Assembly: GCA_958450325.1 (NCBI GenBank)
Contig: OY288247.1
Location: 14,126,429-14,190,428, forward strand
Length of the DNA stretch: 64,000 nucleotides
Origin: Agrostemma githago
Taxonomy: Eukaryota > Streptophyta > Magnoliopsida > Caryophyllales > Caryophyllaceae
Direction: 5' to 3'
Numbering within the stretch: the stretch's first letter is position 1; each line of letters begins with the position of its first letter. The position numbers and the translations under genes are program-made. Under the pieces are notes generated by a model. It made no database searches. It was given only the letters and a program-made list of their open reading frames with translations, and had not been told where the DNA came from. Below are positions 54,343 to 64,000 of this stretch, piece after piece.

Positions 54343-54624
54343 AGGCATCAGGTGAGTCCACTTATCATAATTGAGTCCGTGAGTCCTCATCTCAACCCTT
54401 AGATTATAGATGGATTAATGGGTATGATTTGTTTTGTTAATTAAGGAAATATCTAACAAATATTGTTAAATATATCATTTCTCTCTCTCCTCTTTAATTA
54501 TCTCAATGCAAATCTTCTCCCTCCTATCAATCTTTTAACTGTCTCTTTCTCTCACACAACAAGTTTTTTCAAAATTAAGTTTTTTTCATCTTCACCAAAA
54601 AATCATCATTATCCTACTGCCATT

Positions 54625-55350
54625 GTACGTATGTTACTATGTTACTGCCATAACTCATAAACTATGTTACTTTAACTCATACAATGTGTTACTTTAATTC
54701 ATGAACCGTGTTACTTTAACTCATAAAATCTGTTACATTGTATAATAGTCTCTTGCAAAAACTATTACTTTAACTTATACAATGTGTTACTCTAATTCAT
54801 GAACTGTGTTACTTTAACTACTCATAAAATCTGTTACATTGCATAATAGTCTTTTGCAAAAACAGGACTTTCAATCAACCAAAAGAATAATGTATATTTC
54901 TATTAAGGATACTCCAAAACAAAAATTATAAAACCTCCATTATAATTCCAATGTTTTACACCTGTTAGGCTCTGTTCTTTTGGACTTATAATTAGTCGAT
55001 TTCAGTTCAATTCAGTTAAGTTCATCCCCAAGAGGCATATTTTGTCTCTGTATTTCAGTCCACTTCAGTTAAGTTCAGTTAAGTTAAGTTCAGTCAGTTT
55101 CAGTCCAAAAGAAGAGGGCCTTACTGTAAGAACTGGATATTGGAAATCAAATTATACTCATAAACTGTGTTACTGTAACTCATTAAGTATGTTACTCTAA
55201 CGTATAATGTGTGTTATTATAACTCATTTTACTCCAATAAAGGATGTTACTCTAAGGACTAGATATTGGAAAATCAATCAAACTCATAAAGTGTGTTACT
55301 GTAACTTATTCAGTATGTTACTCTAACGAATAATGTATGTTACTCTAACA
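54625..55350. repeat. GTTAC-rich repeats of element E3 (interrupted)
   Basis: GTGTTACTTTAACTCATA, AAATCTGTTACATTG and GTGTTACTGTAACTCATT recur in order several times. They are split by the Tourist-like MITE at 54968-55120. A GAACTGGATATTGGAAATCA / GACTAGATATTGGAAAATCA pair marks a duplicated block on each side of 55190. Confidence 0.8.
54968..55120. mobile_element. Tourist-like MITE (PIF/Harbinger type), copy 2
   Basis: A 153-bp element with ends GGCTCTGTTCTTTTGGACT and AGTCCAAAAGAAGAGGGCC and TTA on both sides (54965-54967, 55121-55123). Body of AGTTCAGTTAAGTT units and GAGGCATATTTTGTCTCT, like copy 1 at 5572-5720 in reverse. It is inserted in the repeats of E3. Confidence 0.88.
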
Positions 55351-55643
55351 ATATATTGTCCTACTCATAATTCTGTTTCATCATCATCATCATCATCTTT
55401 TTCTTCTTCTTCTCATGATTCTTCTTCTTCTTCTTCTTCATCTTCATCGTTAGACTATGACTTACATGGCGTTTCCTAAATCTTCTTCTTCTTCTTCTCA
55501 TCTACATCTTTGAAGATCTGCCCTATGTATGGAGTGAAACTCTCACCCACATCTCTTCACCATTCATGTGCTTTTGCGTCTACTACAAAAACATGAACAA
55601 TGCCAATAAACGTGGCGACAAACAAACAATCAAAACTTGAAAT

Positions 55644-56920
55644 ATGGAGGTACTCTAAATCCTTTGTTACTCCAATGCATTAAAGTAACAAATGCCAAGA
55701 ACTAAAGTAACAGTTGAAATGCATTAAAGTAACACGAGATTCAATTAATAGATGATTATTATGTACAGGGTTAGGCATTAAAATAACAGATGGTGTGTAT
55801 TAAAGTAACATATGTTGTGAATTAAAATAACACTAACTATATGTGAGCGCAAAGAATTCATATAATGATCAAACCTTTAATAATATGCAGTTTCCATATT
55901 ATAAACGTCAAATCTAATAATATGGAGCATCTTAATAACTTCATTGCCGTTTCCAGTATAAATTACAAAACAAAAACTCACCGTTGGTGTATTCGACAAT
56001 TTGCATACCCGCCATCGGAGGAGAAGTTGCAGTGGCGCGAGGAAGAAGATGAATGATTGAACGTGTTATTGACTGTGTTGATTGGACGCGTATACTTCGA
56101 TTGAAGATTGTTTTGTTTGAAAGTGATGAATGCGAGTGTAAATAAGAGAATGAATGTCTGTAATGCTATGAATGAGAATATGAATGAGGACGTTACTCTT
56201 TGATATTGTTTCCTATTTTGATGGCAATCACGTCCCTCAATTATAGGAAGCAATATCTTTCTTTTTTCTTTTTTCTTTTTTTAATATGGCGGTATTCTAA
56301 ATCCTTTGTTACTCCAATGCATTACAATAACAGATGACAAGAACAAAAGTAACAGATGAAGTGCATTAAAGTAACACGAGATTCAATTCACGAAAGTTGC
56401 CTATACACAGGGGTTAGACATTAAAATAACAGATGATCTATATTAAAGTAACACATTATGTGCATTACAATAACTCTATATATTGTTTCTGCAAAAAATT
56501 CATATAATGATCAGACCTTTAATAATATGAAGTTTCCATATTGTAAACGTAAAAACCAATAATATGGAGCATCTTAATGACTTCCACGGCGTTTCCAGTA
56601 TAAATTACAAAGCATATACTCACCGTTTAATTTGTGCATTCGACGATTTGCATATCCACCATCGAAGGAGAAGTTTCAGCGGCGTGACGAAGAAGATGAA
56701 TGATTGTATGTGTTATTGAGTGAGTTGATTGAACGTAAGTTGCAGCGGCGCTAAGAAGAAGATGAATGATTGAACGATTTGCATTTTGATTGAAGATTTT
56801 GTTTTGTGAAAGTGAGAAATGAGAGAATGAACGTGGGTTGTGATATGAATAGTAGTATGAATGATTATGTTACTGAATGATATTCTTTCCTATTTTGATG
56901 GAAGCAATATCTTTTTTTTA
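55644..56920 (+). repeat. Tandem duplication of ~640 bp inside element E3
   Basis: Unit 1 (about 55644-56285) and unit 2 (about 56286-56920) both run through ACTCTAAATCCTTTGTTACT (or TATTCTAAATCC), AAAGTAACACGAGATTCAAT, TTCATATAATGATCA, TTTCCAGTATAAATTACAAA, TTGCATA(C/T)CC, a GAAGAAGATGAATGATTG string and TTTCCTATTTTGATGG. Divergence is well over 10%, so the duplication is old. Confidence 0.85.
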
Positions 56921-57026
56921 AAAAAAATATAATGATGGATCTCGTCCATCCATTTCTCTCCCATCCAATGGATGAGATGAGGACTTAGGGACTCAATATA
57001 TGAGAGGGACTCATAAGAACCCCTCT

Positions 57027-57092
57027 ATACACACACACACGCGCGCGCACACACACACACGCGCGCGCGCACACACACACGCACACACACGC
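57027..57092. repeat. Alternating (AC)n/(GC)n microsatellite
   Basis: Blocks of ACACAC alternate with GCGCGC over about 65 bases, a purine-pyrimidine alternation of the kind that can adopt Z-DNA. It bounds element E3 on the right. Confidence 0.95.
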
Positions 57093-57747
<655 letters not shown>

Positions 57748-58257
57748 TCCCTTCGATTCAATAAAGTGTCTACAACTATTTCGTGATAAGAATATTTATC
57801 TAACGTTAACAATTCCCTTTCCACTAAAAGAATAACTCTCTAACCAAATTTTTCCTCCAAAATTCCATCTTTACAATTAAGGAAACACTAATTAAAGGAA
57901 CAAATAACAATTAATTTTCTATAATTATGAAACTCATATCAATAAAACTATTTATGATAGATAAAAATAGAAAAACATAACCAAAAATATTCACAAGTTT
58001 TTATACATACTTTTTTTATCAACTTTGATTAAAAGAACCAATTAATTATACTAAATATAAATGTCATTTTTTAATTTGAACTTAAAAAATGTCATTTTCT
58101 TTTTTCTTTTTTCTTTTTTAAGTATTCATTTATTAATAATATTAATAACATAATCTAAGATTCAACACAAAAAAATTAAATTTGATAAAATTACTTTAAT
58201 TTTATACTTATTTATATATTCCTTACAAAACCATGCAATTGCATGGGTCTCCACTAG
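57748..58257 (+). mobile_element. Helitron-like 3' end, second family member
   Basis: AT-rich sequence ending with the perfect hairpin CCATGCAATTGCATGG (58231-58246), then GTCTCCACTAG, with CTAG at 58254-58257 and T following. The left end is not located; the stretch upstream is listed here as the possible body. Confidence 0.6.
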
Positions 58258-59960
58258 TTAAATGTAATACACTAATACGGAGTATTACGTAACTCCACAT
58301 CACATAGATACTTATTTTGTGGGATAAAGAACACGGTATAACCGAGAAAAAAAATTACTTAAATTGAAAAAAATTGTATGAAAATTAAAGCATTAACGAT
58401 TGACATAATAAGGTATAGGCACTGTTGGGGTTTTAATACCTCGTAAGCGCACGATGTAATCGTAACACAATAGAGGGTCGGTCCACAAGGAGCAAAGTGA
58501 TGCCTAGTCGTGTTTATCCTAATTATTTATCTAAGTCGATGAAAGGTAGGAATAGTGAACTATAGCTACGATAAAGAACGATAAACTAAAGAGAGAATTT
58601 AAATTAAAAGAAAATAAAAAACTAAATATGAAACAGACGAATGCTAAAAATGACGGTTACTCGAATAGAGAAAAGCCTAGGGCCCGACTTAACCTCGGAC
58701 ATACCATAATCGTGAGTAAGAATACCCAACATCGAATTGCTATGGACGATAGGAAGAGTGGAACACCTCTAAGGGTCGGCTACCTCCCTCCCGGGTTCGT
58801 AATCCGACTAAGCTAAAACGGATCACCTCCCTCCCGGGTTCGTGAGTCGATTCATTAGGTCCGCGTCCAATCCCAGTCCTTTCTCCCCCCTTTCCAAGGC
58901 AAAGAGTCTAAACCAAAAGTTGGGGTACCCTACCAAGTTCTCAATCCCGTGTTCAACTAAGTGGGTAATGCAAGCCTAAGGGCAAGGTTTACTACCTAGA
59001 CCTAAACGACTCCCGTCAGTGGACAAGGGTCAAGGGTTCAAACACAACCCAAAAGATAAGTTAGTCCACAAGGCCCAAACTATCTGATTCCCATCAATCC
59101 ATAACAATCCAACAATGACATTCAAACACACAATCTAGGCATATCAGGGCCAAATCGTACTCTAGCGGGGGACTACTCACTAATCATGGCTAAACTAGTA
59201 AAATTAAGAGTAAAGGTGGAATCTTTAACTATAAACATTTCTTTAAGTTGATTTTTACTACTAATTATGCAAAAGTGGTCAAAGTGATGAATTCTGATTG
59301 GATGACGAAAGTATACAAGGAAACAAACATAAATAGAGGAATTGAATCAATGGAAAACTAAGTAAACAAACAATAATCTAAAAAAATAAGGAGAAGAGAA
59401 AATAACAAAGAAGAACTGAATTGAAATAGAGATTAGAGTTTACCCACTAACAAAGATAGAGAGACATGGAAGAAGAATGATAAAAGAAAATTAAACAAAG
59501 CTTGAATCTTGAACAAAAGAGATGAAGATCTTCAAAATACAAGGTTTCTCTCACTAGAAAACCCAAGAAATGAACATGTTGATTTAGAAAAAAATGATTA
59601 AACTTTGAGGCAAAATAAGAACTAGGCTATTTATATGTCATCATTAGGTTACACAAAATCGGGTAAAAAAACGGATAAAATGTGAATCTGGAGATGCGCA
59701 CAGTGCTTGGGTTGCGCACGGTGGTGCGTTCCCTGCCGGACTTACGCACGATCCGTCGTGCGCAACTCGCTTCTTCTATATTTTCTTGTTTTCGACCCTC
59801 CAACGTGCTTGCTTGGGTTTGAGCTCAGTCCATGAGTCCCCTTTTGCTCGGGCATGCTCGGGTTTCACCGCTTTCGACATGGAAACCCTTAAAAACAAAG
59901 GGAAGACACAAAAACCCGTGTTTGCGACGTTTTAGATAGTTTTTCTATAGAACGGATCAA
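58258..59960. mobile_element. LTR/leader-like sequence of an unidentified gypsy element
   Basis: CCTCGTAAGCGCACGATGTA, then GGGTCGGTCCACAAGGAGC (58440-58490) resembles the conserved untranslated string of Athila-like elements. GATCACCTCCCTCCCGGGTT-type repeats lie at 58770-58840. A TTACGCACGATCCGTCGTGC inverted motif lies at 59740-59765. No coding domain is found. Boundaries are not defined. Confidence 0.4.
59697..59769. repeat. TTACGCACGGT inverted-repeat motif, third copy
   Basis: GCGCACAGTGCTTGGGTTGC, GCACGGTGGTGCG, then TTACGCACGATCCGTCGTGC. It has the same layout as 49425-49507 and 63087-63176. Confidence 0.65.
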
Positions 59961-59989
59961 ATAATTACTCAGAAAGATTAAATTAACAT

Positions 59990-62012
59990 CAAGGCAGCCT
60001 TAGTCGTGTCATTACGGTCGCATAGACACTAATTAGAGTCAATTCCGACACCGAGACTCCAAATCGGTCCGAAATACGTAAAATCAAACCCGAGTCAGCA
60101 CCGGGCCAAGCGAACCTCGAGATGCACACCCGAGGCCCACTTAGCGCTACAACGCGCTAGGTCAAGGAGAAAACTTAACTTCCAAGCTTACAAATGATAC
60201 GTACACTCTCGATTTTGGAAAGTATCAAAAGCGTATCTTCAAAATCCCGAACGCCTCGCGTCACGCGTCCTAGGACTCACACGCACGGACCCAGGCGCCT
60301 GAGTTCTGGTGCGCCTGGGCTCAGGCATCCATCCAGGCGACGAGAGCCGAAAACAACTATAAATACCCCCCTCCACCCCATTCATTCGACACACACATCT
60401 TCCCATTCCCTTATCTCTTTACTCATTACGAGTTTTTCTCGCTTGGGCTCGCACTCCGACACCCAAACCAAACGATCCACTCGATCGTAGTCCCGATAAG
60501 CGAAATCGACGCTACTCCTCACCTTCGAGCACTCCACTTGATTCCGAGGTGCCTATGTTCGACTAGCTACTCCGAGTCTAGTAACGAAGTTTTGCCGGAT
60601 TAGCCGTAAAACCAGCAAAAAGTAACGGAACTCTGCCGGATTAGCCGCAGAACGAGCAAACAGTAACAGAACTCTGCCGAAATCACAAGGCAAGCTAGGA
60701 GGATCTTCCTTTGAAGTCGAATCGTCACTAGGTTGTCATCTAAACAAAACTTTACATTTCTTTACTTTTTTATGCCCTACGATAATGTCAAGTGTGGACA
60801 CTAGGTCCATAACACGTACTAAAATACGTAACGTCCCAACTTCAACCATAAACACTAAAATACCCTAAATAGGCCAGAGTAGTTCCGAGATCCGTTTTCA
60901 ACTATCTATGCATCGTGTTCCGTTTAGCGTATACTCCGAGGGTGCAACTCCTCACTATGTGATTTACTTACATTTCGCATTTACCGCTTTCGTATGATTT
61001 ATTACTTTTATGACCTTATAATCGCATGCTAAATCACCTAACACGGAATTCAAAACGTAAATAAGCTAAAACTGAACAAAACGATGGTCGAGTTCCGTAT
61101 GAGTCCCGATGCTCACCTTACACGGTTCGATGCATCCCTATTAATACCGAGCTGACGCATCTTAAGCAGAATACCAGGTAAGGTATACCACGAGAACGAC
61201 TAATATCTGTATTATCACATTAAAACTGACTTGCTAATACGTATAATATTAGTACTCTCTACTCTTCTATATGCATCTTTTCATGGCCTGCTTGTCACAT
61301 GAAATCGCATGCAAAGAATGTAAATATAACTACTTTGACAACAAAACTTACTTGTCCTTAAAACAACCGACATAGCAAAGGTATAGGGTTAAAACAATGG
61401 ATGTTACAGTACTTCCACCACAACAAGGGAACGAAGTTATCAGCCCATCGATTGATTAGTAGAGGCCGCTATGTGCGGGCGGGATTGGGTGTCGATGTCT
61501 CGAGGACGTTGGCTTCCCAATACGTACCCTCACCCTTTACTCAGAATCGAAGGTTTCCAGATGTCCAAAACCATTGGCAATGAGAGAGTCATTTCAGGCA
61601 TGGAGTGCTTAAGGGTACAAGTCTTTATCTTTAGGTCCCGTGCCACTTAGCTTTGAGCCGACTAAGGATCAAAGTTGACTTGAACATTTTCCGAGTGCCC
61701 ATAACTGACTCGGTGGTGACTCCACAAATCGGCAACGAATTCGGTTAACTAAAAAGATCGCCTTAGCAAACATATCGGCCTTTAAACATTTACAACCACG
61801 ACTCGATTGATTCCAACGGAAACACGGGTGCCCGCATACGTCTAGTACAAGTCCGGATCGTCATCCGAATCGAGGTCCGAGACATCACCCCGAACACAAG
61901 ATCAGACCGGCCTCCGACCAGGAGTGGGCCGTGTGGGTGGCCGCCGCGATGAAACCGGGTCGATCCCACGCGGGCGCACGCAGGGCGCCGGGCGGTGCGG
62001 ACGGACGTCCAC
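59990..62012 (+). mobile_element. LTR distantly related to family X, inserted in Athila-like copy B
   Basis: Ends GGACGGACGTCCACA at 62012, right where the Athila-like ORF of copy B breaks off. It contains a TATA box (60358-60365) and, near its 3' end, AGTAGAGGCCGCTATGTGCG, GGATTGGGTGTCGATG and ACCCTCACCCTTTACTCAGA, the same landmarks as the last part of LTRs X1-X3. The start is uncertain and no target duplication was found, so it could be a partial LTR. 60215-60350 is unusually GC-rich (CAGGCGCCTGAG palindrome and repeats). Confidence 0.6.
60358..60365 (+). promoter_or_regulatory. TATA box of the LTR at 59990-62012
   Basis: TATAAATA in the context AACTATAAATACCCCCC. Confidence 0.6.
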
Positions 62013-62597
62013 AAGCGCAAAGTGGAGTTTTCTTATCGCGCTAAGTGTCGTTGCTTTAGCCTCATAAGGTACACCCGACCTAGAGATCTCTTCCCAAAAC
62101 TCCATTATCTCTCTAAGTACAGAATATTTCTTAGAAGCTTTACCCAGGGCATTATGGATGAAATTAATACCGAGCAATTGAGCTAATCGTTCTAAACTCA
62201 ATGTGACTTGATTTCCTAGCAATTGGAACGATATAGAAAGGTTGGCACCCGATGTCTCGGTAGTGAGGGTCGCCAAAAATTCACAAGTTAAGGACCGATA
62301 AGGGTAAGCACGCATAAACCCAATCGGGCAGTTAAACCTAGCAAGCAAAGTTTCTAACTCATCATTGATACCCATGGCAATGATGGTCTCCCGGTGAAAA
62401 AACCGAGTGGGTTCGAATGGCAATTGAAAAAGTGTCTTATACTTGCTGCGTTGTTTTTCATGAGCAAAAATAACATTATCATGCTTATACTTATACTGGC
62501 TCACCTTTTGGCGAGTGAGGACGGGGTCTTTTCGGAGCCATGGGAGCTTTGTTGACCAAATAGGTGGTAGAAACTCAGCAAATAAACCCGTCTCCAA
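62013..62597 (-). pseudogene. Athila-like ORF downstream of pol, copy B, truncated by an LTR
   Basis: The frame is open from about 62597 (METGLFAEFLPPIWSTKLPW) through SQYKYKHDNVIFAHEKQRSK, RETIIAMGINDELETLLARF and SLERLAQLLGINFIHN to KATTLSAIRK, where it runs into the LTR that ends at 62012; the remaining codons down to 61902 are LTR sequence. It lacks the nonsense codon of copy A. About 190 residues of the original protein remain. A start ATG is not proven. Confidence 0.7.
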
Positions 62598-62958
62598 CCC
62601 GGAAAAATCGCACCTGCCCGAAATTGAACTAAAATGGTCTCAAAAGATTCCTAGAGATTCAAATAGCTAACCTTCAAAAGATGGGTCAATTTGAAGGAGT
62701 GGAAGAGGGTGAAAATCAGATCTAGGATTTTTTGGTGGGTGAATTCTTTGTGAAAACTGATTTTTGTATGGTGGAAAGTGAAGGGGAAGTGATATAGAGG
62801 AGAATGGTATAAAAAATTGAAGAACTTGGGTTGATTTTGGGGTTGTTATGGGAAAAAAAGGGGAAGGTTTAATGGAGGTGGGTTGAAGGTTTGAAGGTTT
62901 AAAGTGGAGAAGATGAAGATGGGTTGAAGGTTTAAAGGTTGGGTTTGTTATTATGTGG

Positions 62959-63002
<44 letters not shown>

Positions 63003-63571
63003 TTAATATTAATATTAATAAAGGAGGTGGGTTAGTAGTAGTAATTGGTGAGAGAAGGGGTAAAAATAATAATTTTTTAATAAAAGTTACGCATGGACAC
63101 CGTGTTACGCACGGTAGGTTGTGCACGATGGTGCGCTCCTTGGCGGACTTACGCACGGTCCACCGTGCGTAACTCATGCTTACCATATTTTTTTCCATTT
63201 TTCGATCCATTAGCTTCTCCAAATTGACCACAAGATGTACCACACTCTCAATTAAGCTCCAATGAAGAGAAGTATCATCACAAAAATGCTCATCCAAGAA
63301 AAATCCAATAAGAAAAAGGAAATAGAAAAGGAGAAGGAATCGAGGGTTGCCTCCCTCGTAGTGCCTTTGTTTAAGGTCGTTGGCTCGACCGAATCAAGAT
63401 GTCAAAAATATACATAATAAAGTTCTTTAAAGTTGAATTAATGAAATTGGAGGGAAGCAATCTCCCTTTGGGTTCGTTGGCCGGCAAAATAGTGCTTGAG
63501 TCGGCTACCATTTACCTTGAAAATCTAATCATTTCCTTTGATCTTGACCGAACCATAAGGAAATACTTTCA
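62598..63571 (-). mobile_element. Athila-like non-coding region, copy B
   Basis: Matches 48820-49906 of copy A with indels. The (TAA)n tract (62961-63001) is longer and ends with TATTAATATTAATATTAATA. The TTACGCACGG inverted motif is at 63087-63176. Confidence 0.7.
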
Positions 63572-64000
63572 TTACCTCGAACGGTCCGACCACCTAGATT
63601 TTAACATCTCGGGAAATAATCTCAACCGCGAATTGAAAAGGAGGACCGACTCACCTTCTTTGAACTCTGTTCGCACCAAGTTCTTGTCATGAAATTTCTT
63701 TGTTTTTTCCTTGTAGATTTTTGCCTTCTCATATGCATGGAGGCGAAATTCATCAAGTTCATTTAGGTCAAGGAGTCTCTTCTCTCCGGCCCTCTTCAAA
63801 TCGAAGATGAGGTGCTTGATTGCCCAATAAGATTTGTGTTCCATTTCAATGGGGAGATGACAAGCTTTCCCGTATATGAGACGGAAAGGAGAAGTCCCGA
63901 TTGACGTTTTGAAAGCCGTGCGATAAGCCCAAAAGGCTTTATTGATATTTGATGCCAAATCCTTCCTTGCCCAGTTCACCGTTTTCTCAAGGATTGCCTT
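63572..64000 (-). pseudogene. Athila-like integrase C-terminal part, copy B (cut by the window)
   Basis: MNWARKDLASNINKAFWAYR through the Athila-type GKACHLPIEMEHKSYWAIK to stop at 63572. The + strand from about 63399 on is nearly identical to 49734 onward in copy A (I see one change, CCCTC against CTTC, that turns Lys into Arg). It continues past 64000, so no statement on its intactness is possible. Confidence 0.85.

Larger units (their letters stand above)
54341..57026 (+). mobile_element. Microsatellite-flanked GTTAC/GTAAC-rich element E3
   Basis: Left end AGAGGCATCAGGTGAGTCCA, then AATTGAGTCCGTGAGTCCTC; right end on the reverse strand TAGAGGGGTTCTTATGAGTC, then ATTGAGTCCCTAAGTCCTC. The GGTGAGTC...AAATGAGTCCGT skeleton is shared with E1 and E2, at lower identity. 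It is flanked by (TA)n on the left and by TACACACAC...GCGCGC on the right. The interior has GTTACTTTAACTCATAAAAT-type repeats (54625-55350) and AAAGTAACAGATG-type repeats (55640-55830, 56290-56480), plus a tandem duplication of about 640 bp and a Tourist-like MITE. No transposase is seen. Confidence 0.65.

Overview
This window reads as an intergenic, repeat-packed stretch of a large flowering-plant nuclear genome. The evidence is a Cassandra-type TRIM with 5S rRNA-like LTRs, Athila-like and Tat/Ogre-like Ty3/gypsy pieces, Ty1/copia pieces, Stowaway- and Tourist-like MITEs, hAT, Mutator-like and Helitron ends, and fragments of plant genes with plant-type introns. A eudicot, perhaps in Caryophyllales, is my weak guess from general sequence flavour only. 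I see no intact host protein-coding gene. Almost every long ORF lies in simple sequence or in a decayed transposable element.

Layout. 1-3019 is a polypyrimidine array punctuated by a conserved AT-rich core of about 80 bp. 3759-4319 is a fold-back element. 4729-7006 is a minus-strand trichome-birefringence-like (TBL) O-acetyltransferase pseudogene with three in-frame stops and a Tourist-like MITE in one intron. Directly upstream of it (7093-7592) are three exons of a HAD-superfamily phosphatase, followed by a non-autonomous hAT (7667-8328, 8-bp TSD). 9919-10116 is a Stowaway-like MITE. 10364-24167 is a nest: two Helitron-like 5' ends, two (TA)n-flanked elements filled with GTNAC-type repeats (one carries exon 1 of the proteasome beta-3 gene), a Tat/Ogre gag fragment with a partial LTR, a ~4-kb LTR-bounded insertion with an ATTAT TSD, and a Helitron 3' end.

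25317-26332 is a Mutator-like non-autonomous element with a MITE inside it. 26350-30307 is a Tat/Ogre-like solo LTR (TSD CTAAT) that itself carries an Athila-like solo LTR (27714-29451, TSD CATAG). 30617-35784 is the 3' end of another gypsy element: integrase C terminus, two tandem-repeat blocks, a small copia-like solo LTR, a polypurine tract and a 3' LTR. 35785-45103 is a minus-strand gypsy element whose gag is interrupted by a multimeric Cassandra array (38401-44067, TSD GCTAG), which in turn is interrupted by a solo gypsy LTR (39497-42343). 45177-47470 is a rearranged copia element with its two halves in opposite orientation.

48085-51965 and 62013-64000 are two very similar Athila-like copies on the minus strand. 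Between them lie an inverted-repeat element holding a cysteine-protease remnant (52235-53996), a third microsatellite-flanked GTNAC element (54341-57026), long TA/CA microsatellites, a second Helitron 3' end (58257) and two LTR-like segments.

The nesting gives a relative chronology. The most unusual items are the (TA)n-flanked GTNAC elements with gene capture, the higher-order Cassandra array, the palindrome clusters inside two unrelated LTR families, and the possible HAD-TBL chimera. All family calls come from reading the sequence; no database search was possible.
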